Positions 50,340 through 57,929 of a stretch of DNA of 64,000 nucleotides are shown here, piece after piece. The DNA is from Mucilaginibacter_A sp964251965 (GTDB taxonomy: Bacteria > Bacteroidota > Bacteroidia > Sphingobacteriales > Sphingobacteriaceae): contig CAXULQ010000007.1 of assembly GCA_964251965.1 (NCBI GenBank), positions 62,001 to 126,000 on the forward strand. The letters run 5' to 3'. The stretch's first letter is position 1. Each line of letters opens with the position of its first letter. Position numbers and translations under genes: made by a program. Under the pieces are notes generated by a model that was not told where the DNA came from, made no database searches, and saw nothing but the letters and a program-made list of their open reading frames with translations.

Positions 50340-51464
50340 ATGCTATCAAAACTAACCAATCGCAACAACTTTCTTAATCGGGTTTATGATTTAGAAAAAA
50401 CTTATGGAGTAATAGACTTATCAGAAGTATTTGCCGCAAGAAGGGATTCTTATTTAAATGAGTTTACTTTGTTTGTTGCCCATTTTAAAGCCATACCTAA
50501 TTTCGTCCACGAAATAAATGTTGATTGTAAAAAAGCAAATAATTGGTTTTTAAGAAATTATGAAAGTGAAATAAAAAACTGCTATTACGATAAAAGATAT
50601 TTTAACAACAGTAAAAAGGCCGAGTTCGACGATATTTTCTATTTTTTGTATGATGACCTGATTGTTGATTTTGATACCAATGACAGCATTGTCCGCTTCC
50701 TTTTCAGAAAAACAGAGATTTCAAAAGTTGAAAAAATCATTGCCGGGATCCATCGCTTTGTAAAAGGAAAAGCCAAGCCCGAAATTATGCTGATTGTAAA
50801 CACAGCTTCCGGCATCAGCAAAAAGTCTTTACCGATTAGCAAGCCGAAACTTTGTATCGAAAGCAATTACAACGATGATTTTAAAGAAGTCCATCAAACC
50901 ATCATCAAAAGGCTTTCCAGGAAAAATGATAAAGGTTTAATCCTCCTGCATGGCAAACCCGGAACCGGTAAAACTTCCTACATCCGGTACTTAATTTCCT
51001 GTGTTAAAAAGAGTGTTATTTTTTTGCCGCCGAATATGGCCGCTGCAATCACAAGTCCGGATTTGATTTCTATTTTGATCAATAACCCTAATTCCGTATT
51101 TGTAATTGAAGATGCCGAAAACATCATTTTAGACAGGAACCAGGATGAAAACTCACCGGTTTCCGCATTGCTGAATATTTCTGACGGCTTGCTTTCCGAC
51201 TGTTTGAACATTCAGGTGATTTGTTCTTTCAATACCGATATATCAAAAGTTGATACCGCTTTGCTGAGAAAAGGAAGGCTGATTGCAAAGTATGAATTTA
51301 AAGAACTGGAAGCCAGCAAAGCACAATTGCTATCCAACAAATTAGGTTTTACAACACCTTTTAATTATCCCGCATTGCTTACCACAATTTATAACCAAGA
51401 GGAAAAAGATTTTTATACTGATAAAAGAAGCACTGTTATCGGGTTTCGGGCGAATAGTATTTAG
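50340..51464 (+). CDS. AAA-family ATPase of unknown role
   Basis: A 374-residue protein. An all-alpha or mixed N-terminal region (about 1-165) precedes an AAA core: Walker A GKPGTGKTS (about residue 204), Walker B VFVIEDAENII (about 260), sensor 1 VICSFNTD and an arginine-finger region DTALLRKGRLIAKYEF. These match Bcs1-like or small AAA proteins rather than helicase loaders. It starts the 50-55 kb block with a WYL regulator and a GmrSD-type nuclease, so a defence role is possible but not shown. The next small gene begins 20 bp downstream and is probably co-expressed. Confidence 0.8.
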   Translation: MLSKLTNRNNFLNRVYDLEKTYGVIDLSEVFAARRDSYLNEFTLFVAHFKAIPNFVHEINVDCKKANNWFLRNYESEIKNCYYDKRYFNNSKKAEFDDIFYFLYDDLIVDFDTNDSIVRFLFRKTEISKVEKIIAGIHRFVKGKAKPEIMLIVNTASGISKKSLPISKPKLCIESNYNDDFKEVHQTIIKRLSRKNDKGLILLHGKPGTGKTSYIRYLISCVKKSVIFLPPNMAAAITSPDLISILINNPNSVFVIEDAENIILDRNQDENSPVSALLNISDGLLSDCLNIQVICSFNTDISKVDTALLRKGRLIAKYEFKELEASKAQLLSNKLGFTTPFNYPALLTTIYNQEEKDFYTDKRSTVIGFRANSI

Positions 51465-51483
51465 ACAATCTTAAAAATTACTT

Positions 51484-52029
51484 ATGAAATCAAACGACAA
51501 CGAAAAAGAAGACGCTTTAAAAGAAGAACTTGAAAATGAAAAGTTACAAGCCTGGAGGGATTTTGAATTAACTACCGAACATATTGCTTTTCTAAATCAA
51601 TTGAATGCTTTTCTTTCCAAAACAGAAGAACAAATTGTAAGGCAGGCAAAAAGCGAAATACTAATATTGGAACAAAAGTTAAAAGACACAACTAACTTAA
51701 TAACTGATTATGAGGTTTTTGCAGAAATAGGTTTTTTCACAAAAGATTCTGACGGCGACCCTGTTTTTACGGCCCGTCATCCCTTCGGTCTTCGCAATGT
51801 TAGCAATAATGATTGGGGTTTGCTTTGCGATGAAGAAGACTGGCGGGAAAGCGGGTGGCTTCCAATTTTAGAAAAACGATGCTGCTATTTAATGCACGAA
51901 CTGGTTTATCACGCACACATTATGCAACAATTATTTGAAATCGACAGCATTTGGATCGATATAAAAGTTTGGGACCAGTCGATGTTTTTGTACAAGGATG
52001 GAGAATGGCAAAATCAGAAAACTTATTAA
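51484..52029 (+). CDS. unknown protein paired with the AAA ATPase
   Basis: A 181-residue acidic soluble protein. The first 75 residues look like a long charged helix or coiled coil (EDALKEELENEKLQAWRDFE, ending ILEQKLKDTTNLITDYEVFA). The rest contains DPVFTARHPFGLRNVSNNDW, then GLLCDEEDWRESGWLPILE and HELVYHAHIMQQLF. No known catalytic motif. It starts 20 bp after the AAA gene on the same strand, so the two probably act together. I do not recognise the family. Confidence 0.7.
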   Translation: MKSNDNEKEDALKEELENEKLQAWRDFELTTEHIAFLNQLNAFLSKTEEQIVRQAKSEILILEQKLKDTTNLITDYEVFAEIGFFTKDSDGDPVFTARHPFGLRNVSNNDWGLLCDEEDWRESGWLPILEKRCCYLMHELVYHAHIMQQLFEIDSIWIDIKVWDQSMFLYKDGEWQNQKTY

Positions 52030-52037
52030 ATCAATCA

Positions 52038-52075
52038 ACTACGACTTGTTGTGTCGTAGTGAGGTTTTATATTTG
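52038..52075 (+). promoter_or_regulatory. promoter and palindromic operator of the WYL regulator gene
   Basis: ACTACGAC-N7-GTCGTAGT (52038-52060) is a perfect inverted repeat. It covers a -33-like CTTG (52045-52048), which is spaced 19 nt from an exact -7 box TATATTTG (52068-52075), 17 nt before the ATG. A protein on the palindrome would block the promoter. Autorepression by the WYL protein is inference from related systems. Confidence 0.75.
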
Positions 52076-52091
52076 AGGAAAAACAGCACGG

Positions 52092-52991
52092 ATGTCTAAT
52101 AAAGAAATGCTATTGCGTTACAGCGCCATTATCAGAAGATTAGAAAAATCACCTGCAACACTAAAAGAAATTGAAGATGCTTTGGAAAAGGAATCAGAGC
52201 TTCACGGAGTTAATTTAAAGGTTTCTGAAAAAACTTTTAAGCGGGATTTGAATGCCATAAATTCAGTCTATAAAAGAAGCATCCAATTTAATTTTTCTAA
52301 AAAGAAATATGAAATTGACAAAGTTGAAAACGAACAATACAGCACCCGTTTATTAGAAGCTTTTGATACTTATAACGCTTTAAATGTAAATGCAGCTTTA
52401 GCAAACCATCTTGACTTTGAGCAACAAAAACCATTAGGGTTAGAAAATTTTCACGGTTTGCTACATGCCATTAAAAAGAGGTTACAAGTAAATATCAGCT
52501 ACCAACCCTTTTGGCATGAATATCCAAGTTTAATAAAAACTAACCCCTATTTTTTAAAAGAATTTAAAAACCGATGGTATTTAATTGCAAAGGACTTGAA
52601 AGATGAAACTATAAAAACTTATGGTTTAGACCGAATTACAGAAATTGAAATTACCAAAAAGAAATTTTCTTATCCTGCTGATCCAAACCCGAAAGAAAAA
52701 TTTCAGCACAGTTTTGGGATAATTGATTCTATTGACGGTTCTGTTCCCGAAAATGTAGTTTTATCTTTTACGCCAAAACAAGGCAAATACGTTAAAACGT
52801 TGCCCTTGCACCACAGCCAGGAAATTTTGATTGATAACCCGGAGGAGCTGCGCATTCAGTTAAAAGTATATATTGCCTTTGATTTTATTAAAGAACTGCT
52901 TTCTTATGGTGATGGCGTAAAGGTTATAGAACCGGCATGGTTAATTGATAAGGTAAAGGACGGACATCGGAAAGCGTGGGAGCAGTATTGA
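52092..52991 (+). CDS. WYL-domain transcriptional regulator
   Basis: A 299-residue regulator. The N-terminal winged HTH spans about 1-75 (LRYSAIIRRLEKSPATLKEI, VSEKTFKRDLNAINSVYK). The WYL domain is at about 120-200 (LLHAIKKRLQVNISYQPFWH; NPYFLKEFKNRWYLIAKDLK; YGLDRITEIEITKKKF), followed by a WCX-type C-terminal domain (about 215-299). This is the layout of BrxR/CapW-type regulators that control defence operons by binding inverted repeats and sensing a ligand or damage signal. A perfect palindrome overlaps its own promoter, and a GmrSD-type nuclease gene follows. Confidence 0.9.
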   Translation: MSNKEMLLRYSAIIRRLEKSPATLKEIEDALEKESELHGVNLKVSEKTFKRDLNAINSVYKRSIQFNFSKKKYEIDKVENEQYSTRLLEAFDTYNALNVNAALANHLDFEQQKPLGLENFHGLLHAIKKRLQVNISYQPFWHEYPSLIKTNPYFLKEFKNRWYLIAKDLKDETIKTYGLDRITEIEITKKKFSYPADPNPKEKFQHSFGIIDSIDGSVPENVVLSFTPKQGKYVKTLPLHHSQEILIDNPEELRIQLKVYIAFDFIKELLSYGDGVKVIEPAWLIDKVKDGHRKAWEQY

Positions 52992-52998
52992 TGTAAAC

Positions 52999-53021
52999 TT
53001 ATTTGTCCAAAATACAAATAA
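52999..53021. promoter_or_regulatory. second inverted repeat, between WYL and GmrSD-type genes
   Basis: TTATTTGT-N7-ACAAATAA, perfect 8-base arms with a 7-nt centre, the same geometry as the palindrome before the WYL gene but a different sequence. It lies 7 bp after the WYL stop. It could be an operator or a weak hairpin terminator without a T run. Confidence 0.45.
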
Positions 53022-53110
53022 AGACTATCTATGTATTAACGTGAATAATCCATTTTAATTCTATTTAAGTATAAATTGCAATCAAATATTAACTAAAATA
53101 TCATAACTAC

Positions 53111-54844
53111 GTGGAAATTACAATTAGCTCATTATTTAAAACTGAGATTAGGAAATTTGAAATACCTTCCTACCAACGCGCCTATTCTTGGGGAGAAATA
53201 CAAATCAATCAATTTTTAGAAGATTTAAGGAATACAGAAAATCAATATTATTTAGGTCATTTCTTATTTGAAACAAAAGACAAAGACGAGAATACGCTAC
53301 TCGTTATAGACGGACAGCAAAGGTTAACAACCTGTGTCATTTTTTTTAGTGTTTTGAAGAAAGAGTTAGAAAAAAGAAGAGAAAACGGTGAAAATGTTAA
53401 TTTGAATTTAAACAATATCAAAGATTGTTATTTAAGAGATTTAAGCAAAGACACACAAAAATTTATCACCGTTACAGATGATAATAATTTCTTTATCAAC
53501 GAGATTGTTGATGCAATAGATGAACACTCACAAGAACCTAATACGACATCCCAAAAAAGGATCAGCGAAGCAAAATTGATTTTTAAAAAATATCTTCATG
53601 CACAAAGCACTATGAATATTGAGAAGTGGTGCGGTTTGATCGAAAATGCAACTATTACCGAATACATTGTAAAAGATAAAATACAAGCTACGCAAGTATT
53701 TGCATTTCAAAACGACCGAGGTAAAAGGCTATCTAACCTTGAAATAATTAAGGCTTATTTTATGTTGCAAATTTATCTTTCAAGTAGTAGTAAAGAAAAA
53801 ATTGAAGAAAACATACGTTATCTTGAATATGATTTTTCAAATATCTATAAGCAAATCGTTCGCATAAAAACTGACGAGGATGAGGTATTGAATTATTATT
53901 GGCGTTCCGTTAGTGGTAAAGGTTATTCAAGCGAAGAAGTTGTAAAGGGAATTAAAGAAAAAATCACTTTACTAACAATTGAAAAAGTAGTTTGGATTAA
54001 GAACTTTATTTCTGGTTTATCACAGGCTTTTCAGACGGTTGAAAAGATTGAAAATAGCGAGGAAAGTTACACAAAAGATTTACGTTATCTTAACAACATG
54101 GCTTTAGCTTATCCTTTTATCATTAAAGCATATAAATTAAAGTCAACTGAAAAATCTATTAATCGCCTTATTCGGCTTTTTGAGAATATTACTTTCCGGT
54201 ACTTGTTGCGTGGAGGACGAGCAGAAATTGAAGCAAGGCTTAATAATCATTTAATTAACTATAATAAAACAGAAGAACTTGATCAAAACATCAACGACAT
54301 AATTTTTAACATAAAAAATAGTGGTTGGTGGAGTTATTGGAATGACCAAACGATGATAAATTATTTAAGTGGCCACTTTTACCAAAACCGAGTGGATAAT
54401 TATGTGCTGTGGAAGTATGAACTTTACTTGTGTGACGATAATCATCCGAAACCACATAAAGTATCTTTTGAGGAATTGATAAATCATGAAAATATTGAAC
54501 ATATTGCACCACAAACACCTACTAATGGAAATCCAGTAGCTAATGGTTATGGAATTTATAAAGATGAACAGAACCCAAGTGAGGGAATAGCTTCGGGATC
54601 TTGGATTAATTGTATTGGGAATCTAATGCTGATTTCAAAAAAGCATAATTGCTCAATTGGAAATGATCCTTTTAGTAAAAAATTAATTTCATATGGTGAA
54701 ACTAACCTATTAAACCAGCAAAAGGAAATTACAGATTATCTTATTGACAAAAATGTTCCAGTTTGGGATAAAACTGCAATCCAGAAACGTAAACAAAAAA
54801 TAATTGATGCAGCGAAAGATATATGGAGGTTAGATAGCGTTTAA
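53111..54844 (+). CDS. GmrSD-type DUF262/DUF1524 restriction nuclease
   Basis: A 577-residue protein combining both halves of Type IV GmrSD systems. The N-terminal DUF262 (ParB/sulfiredoxin-like NTPase) shows FEIPSYQRAYSWGEIQINQF, YYLGHFLF and the hallmark LLVIDGQQRLTTCVIFF (about residue 65). The C-terminal DUF1524 HNH-type nuclease shows NHENIEHIAPQTP (about 455) and NCIGNLMLISKKHNCSIGND. GmrSD enzymes cut phage DNA carrying modified (glucosylated) cytosines. The start is GTG at 53111. It follows the WYL regulator by 119 bp. Single-chain DUF262-DUF1524 proteins also occur in other defence contexts, so the modified-DNA target is inference. Confidence 0.88.
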   Translation: MEITISSLFKTEIRKFEIPSYQRAYSWGEIQINQFLEDLRNTENQYYLGHFLFETKDKDENTLLVIDGQQRLTTCVIFFSVLKKELEKRRENGENVNLNLNNIKDCYLRDLSKDTQKFITVTDDNNFFINEIVDAIDEHSQEPNTTSQKRISEAKLIFKKYLHAQSTMNIEKWCGLIENATITEYIVKDKIQATQVFAFQNDRGKRLSNLEIIKAYFMLQIYLSSSSKEKIEENIRYLEYDFSNIYKQIVRIKTDEDEVLNYYWRSVSGKGYSSEEVVKGIKEKITLLTIEKVVWIKNFISGLSQAFQTVEKIENSEESYTKDLRYLNNMALAYPFIIKAYKLKSTEKSINRLIRLFENITFRYLLRGGRAEIEARLNNHLINYNKTEELDQNINDIIFNIKNSGWWSYWNDQTMINYLSGHFYQNRVDNYVLWKYELYLCDDNHPKPHKVSFEELINHENIEHIAPQTPTNGNPVANGYGIYKDEQNPSEGIASGSWINCIGNLMLISKKHNCSIGNDPFSKKLISYGETNLLNQQKEITDYLIDKNVPVWDKTAIQKRKQKIIDAAKDIWRLDSV

Positions 54845-54905
54845 CAGTAACATCATTTACTTTAGGTATAATTTCTTCTTTTACCACCCAAAACTTCCAA
54901 ACTCC

Positions 54906-54913
54906 TATCTTTG
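54906..54913 (+). promoter_or_regulatory. -7 box upstream of the aminotransferase gene
   Basis: TATCTTTG matches TAnnTTTG exactly, 21 nt before the ATG. No clear -33 TTTG is found at the expected distance; a T-rich run at 54879-54882 is a weak candidate. Confidence 0.5.
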
Positions 54914-54934
54914 CCGCCGCTAAAAAACTAAAAA

Positions 54935-56191
54935 ATGCACGTTTCCAACCTCGCCCAAAACCTTCACGGTTCTGAAATTATTAAAATTGCGGGCGAAATC
55001 AACGAACTGAAAAAGAAAGGCGAGCAGATTGCCAACCTCACCATCGGCGATTTTGATCCTTCGATTTTTCCAATCCCGGAGGAATTGAAGGATTTGATTA
55101 TCAGGGCCTACGAAGCACATCAAACCAATTATCCTCCGGCAGACGGCGTTTTAGAATTGCGGGAAAGTGTGTCTGTATTTTTAAAATCCAGCTTCAATTT
55201 AGATTATAGCACCAATGAAATTATCATTTCCGGCGGTTCCCGTCCGCTGATCTATGCCATCTTTTTGGCTTTGGTTGATGAAGGCGACAAAGTAGTTTTC
55301 CCGTCGCCATCGTGGAACAATAACCATTACTGCGATTTGCTGCGTGCGGAAGCCGTCATCGTTCCAACGCAACCCGAAAATAATTTTATTCCGACCGCAG
55401 CAGAATTACGGCCGCATTTAAAAGGTGCTGCGCTGCTTTCGCTGTGTTCGCCATTGAATCCAACCGGAACAATGTTTTTAAAGGAAGACTTGGAAGCAAT
55501 TTGTGATCTGGTCATAGAAGAAAACAAAACCCGCAGCCAAAGCGAAAAACCATTATACATTCTGTACGATCAAATTTATTCGCAGTTAACTTTTGGTGAG
55601 CATGAACATTTTAATCCTGTTTCTTTACGTCCGGAATTGCGCGATAATGTGGTTTTTGTAGATGGAAGTTCCAAATGTTTCGCGGCAACCGGCGTTCGTG
55701 TGGGTTGGGGATTTGGCCCGGCAACCATCATCAATTATATGAAAGCGATTATTGGCCACATGGGCGCGTGGTCGCCAAAGCCGGAACAGGTTGCCATGTC
55801 GCAATTTTTGCAGGAAGATAAAGCTGTTACAACTTACCTGGCTGCTTTTAAACAAAAAATGCAAAAAAGTTTAGATACGTTATATCGGGGTTTCATCGGC
55901 CTAAAAGAAAAAGGTTTTGCGGTTGATGCTATTGAACCAATGGGCGCTATTTATTTAACTTTAAAAGTAGATTATGCCGGAAAAACCACGCCGCAAGGAA
56001 AACTGCTCGAAACTTCCACCGACATCAACTTTTACCTGATAAAAGAAGCACAGGTTGCTTTGGTGCCGTTTTCTGCTTTTGGTGCAAAGGCTGATGTGAA
56101 CTGGTTTCGGGCTTCGCTTGGTGCCAGTATGATTGAAGAAATTGAGGCAATGCTGCCGCGGATTGAAGCGGCGTTGGCAAAATTAAAATAA
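54935..56191 (+). CDS. PLP-dependent class I/II aminotransferase
   Basis: A 418-residue fold-type I transaminase. Landmarks: NLTIGDFDPSIFPIPEELKD at the N terminus, SGGSRPLIYAIFLALVDEGD (phosphate-site region), SLCSPLNPTGTMF, YILYDQIYSQLTF with the cofactor Asp/Tyr pair, and VDGSSKCFAATGVRVGWGFG holding the Schiff-base Lys (S-S-K). The C-terminal part carries a substrate-carboxylate Arg in VNWFRASLGAS. Similar to aspartate/tyrosine aminotransferases; substrate not certain. It stands outside the defence block and a repeat element follows its stop. Confidence 0.9.
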   Translation: MHVSNLAQNLHGSEIIKIAGEINELKKKGEQIANLTIGDFDPSIFPIPEELKDLIIRAYEAHQTNYPPADGVLELRESVSVFLKSSFNLDYSTNEIIISGGSRPLIYAIFLALVDEGDKVVFPSPSWNNNHYCDLLRAEAVIVPTQPENNFIPTAAELRPHLKGAALLSLCSPLNPTGTMFLKEDLEAICDLVIEENKTRSQSEKPLYILYDQIYSQLTFGEHEHFNPVSLRPELRDNVVFVDGSSKCFAATGVRVGWGFGPATIINYMKAIIGHMGAWSPKPEQVAMSQFLQEDKAVTTYLAAFKQKMQKSLDTLYRGFIGLKEKGFAVDAIEPMGAIYLTLKVDYAGKTTPQGKLLETSTDINFYLIKEAQVALVPFSAFGAKADVNWFRASLGASMIEEIEAMLPRIEAALAKLK

Positions 56192-56215
56192 GTTGTATGT
56201 TTCAGTTTGTCGTTT

Positions 56216-56296
56216 TGTCATCTCGACGATAGGAGAGATCTTCTTTCAACAAATAACCAACTTTGAAGAAGATTTCTCCCTTCGGTCGAAATGACA
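56216..56296. repeat. imperfect inverted repeat with TGTCATCTCGACGATAGG ends
   Basis: The left end TGTCATCTCGACGATAGGAG and the right end TCCCTTCGGTCGAAATGACA are inverted copies that pair through AGATCTTCTTT/AGAAGATTTCT. It belongs to the same GTCATTTCGACC family as 41919-42078, and again lies in a convergent gap, 25 bp after the aminotransferase stop. Confidence 0.85.
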
Positions 56297-56370
56297 AAAA
56301 CACTAATTTTACCTTGATAAAAGAAGCATTACCATTATCGAATAACCCGCACCTCGCACCTCGCACCTTC

Positions 56371-57087
56371 TCACGCCGCCTTGCTAATATACTTCACCAA
56401 ACTCCTTTTAGCCACCGGCAGCAAAGTTTGCTCCAGCGGGAAAGTAATATCACAGGCCACCTGGTAAACGGCCGGGTTGGGCAATTGCTTCCGGCTGCTG
56501 ATCAAATCGATTTTGATGGATTCCGGCGTGTGCACAAAACTCAAACTGTAATTGGCAATGTAAGTGGTGTTGATGCCGCGGTATTTGTCGTCTTTTCCTT
56601 CAAAAACCGTCATGCAATATTCGTAAACGTGCAGGCCTTTTTCATCGCCGTTGCGAATAAACAGGTAACCAAAATCAGGAATTAAAGGGATGACACCAAC
56701 CGAATCGATCAGCAACCTCGTCTCCACAAAATCATAAATCTCTTTGCCTTGCTGCAAAGCCGGGTCCATTTTTTCTAAGGAATACGTGATGATCTGCTCG
56801 ATTTCCTGCATCACGTAATCGTCTTTCACCATTTTTTCATACGTTAATTTCAGCGCATCAAAATCAGCTTTGGTCAGCCGCTGCGGAAAATTTTGCTGCA
56901 TTAAAACCTTGTTGTTTTTAAAATGCAGCAGGTTGTTGTAGTGGAAGATGAGATCGCCCAAATCAGGATAAAGCTGACTGCTGCGGAAATGTTTGTTGAT
57001 GTGCTGCAAATAAGCCAGCAAAACATACTTTTTGTGCTCAAAATCAATCGAGCCTTCAATAAACCAATTGATGCCTAACGCGTTCAT
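56371..57087 (-). CDS. conserved protein of unknown function
   Basis: A 238-residue soluble protein. It begins ALGINWFIEGSIDFEHKKYV, continues with HINKHFRSSQLYPDLGDLIF and LLHFKNNKVLMQQNFPQRLT, and has a second half with GVIPLIPDFGYLFIRNGD, ending in a basic helix. The IDFEHKKYVLLAYLQ opening and the IPDFGYLFI segment look conserved, and I associate them with an uncharacterised Bacteroidota family, but no motif points to an activity. It is divergent from the RsmI-like gene, with a 53-bp gap. Confidence 0.7.
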   Translation of the reverse strand: MNALGINWFIEGSIDFEHKKYVLLAYLQHINKHFRSSQLYPDLGDLIFHYNNLLHFKNNKVLMQQNFPQRLTKADFDALKLTYEKMVKDDYVMQEIEQIITYSLEKMDPALQQGKEIYDFVETRLLIDSVGVIPLIPDFGYLFIRNGDEKGLHVYEYCMTVFEGKDDKYRGINTTYIANYSLSFVHTPESIKIDLISSRKQLPNPAVYQVACDITFPLEQTLLPVAKRSLVKYISKAA

Positions 57088-57140
57088 TTATTGCTCCTTT
57101 TCAAAATTAAATTTAGATAAAAAATCACACTTTTGTAGAA

Positions 57141-57851
57141 ATGCAAAAAGGAAACCTGTTTTTAATTCCTGTACCGCTGGCCGATGAGGCCGGTTTAAAA
57201 TCTTTTACGCCTTTTTTGAAGGAAAAGATTAACCATATCAACGAATATATTGTCGAAAACGAAAAAACAGCCCGAAAATTTTTAAAAGAAGCCGGTTTAA
57301 AAACGCCGCAAGCCGATTTAACGCTGCACGATTACGGCAAACACCAACGCGGCGGCAGTTTATCGTATTTTTTTGGCGGATTAGAAGCCGGAAAAGATGT
57401 TGGTTTGATGAGCGAAGCCGGTTGCCCGGGCGTTGCCGATCCGGGTGCGGATTTGGTAGCCGAAGCGCATAAAAGAGGCATAAAAGTAGTACCGTTGGTT
57501 GGGCCGAGTTCTATTTTGCTGGCGTTGATGGCTTCCGGTTTTGACGGACAACGGTTTGCTTTTCACGGTTATTTGCCGATTGATAAAGCCGAACGTTCGC
57601 GTAAAATTAAAGAACTGGAATCACTTTCAGAACGTTACCAGCAAACCCAGATTTTTATGGAAACGCCTTTCCGCAACAATGCTTTGCTGGAAGAAGTTTT
57701 GAAAAGCGCGCACCCGAAAACGCTGCTGTGCATCGCCTGTAATTTAACCGCGGCGGATGAAATGATCTCCACCAAAACCGTTGCCGACTGGAAAAAACAG
57801 GAACCGGATCTACATAAAAAACCAACTATTTTTCTGCTGCAACGCTTGTAA
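57141..57851 (+). CDS. RsmI-like tetrapyrrole-methylase-fold SAM methyltransferase
   Basis: A 236-residue member of the TP_methylase superfamily. Key features: LFLIPVPLADEAGLKSF (strand 1), the cleft motif VGLMSEAGCPGVADPGADLV, VPLVGPSSILLALMASGFDG and FMETPFRNNALLEEVLKSA. This pattern is shared with RsmI (16S rRNA C1402 2'-O-methyltransferase), but the protein is shorter than RsmI and lacks its N-terminal GTLYxVxTPIGNLxD motif, so it belongs to the RsmI-like paralogue group and its substrate is unknown. A dispersed 12-mer copy follows its stop (57864-57875). Confidence 0.85.
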   Translation: MQKGNLFLIPVPLADEAGLKSFTPFLKEKINHINEYIVENEKTARKFLKEAGLKTPQADLTLHDYGKHQRGGSLSYFFGGLEAGKDVGLMSEAGCPGVADPGADLVAEAHKRGIKVVPLVGPSSILLALMASGFDGQRFAFHGYLPIDKAERSRKIKELESLSERYQQTQIFMETPFRNNALLEEVLKSAHPKTLLCIACNLTAADEMISTKTVADWKKQEPDLHKKPTIFLLQRL

Positions 57852-57929
57852 GTTTTATGCCGATAAAAGAAGCATCAGCGGGAATCTGAGCTAATTTCAA
57901 CTATTTTACGGTTTTTTCGTTCCTGAAAA

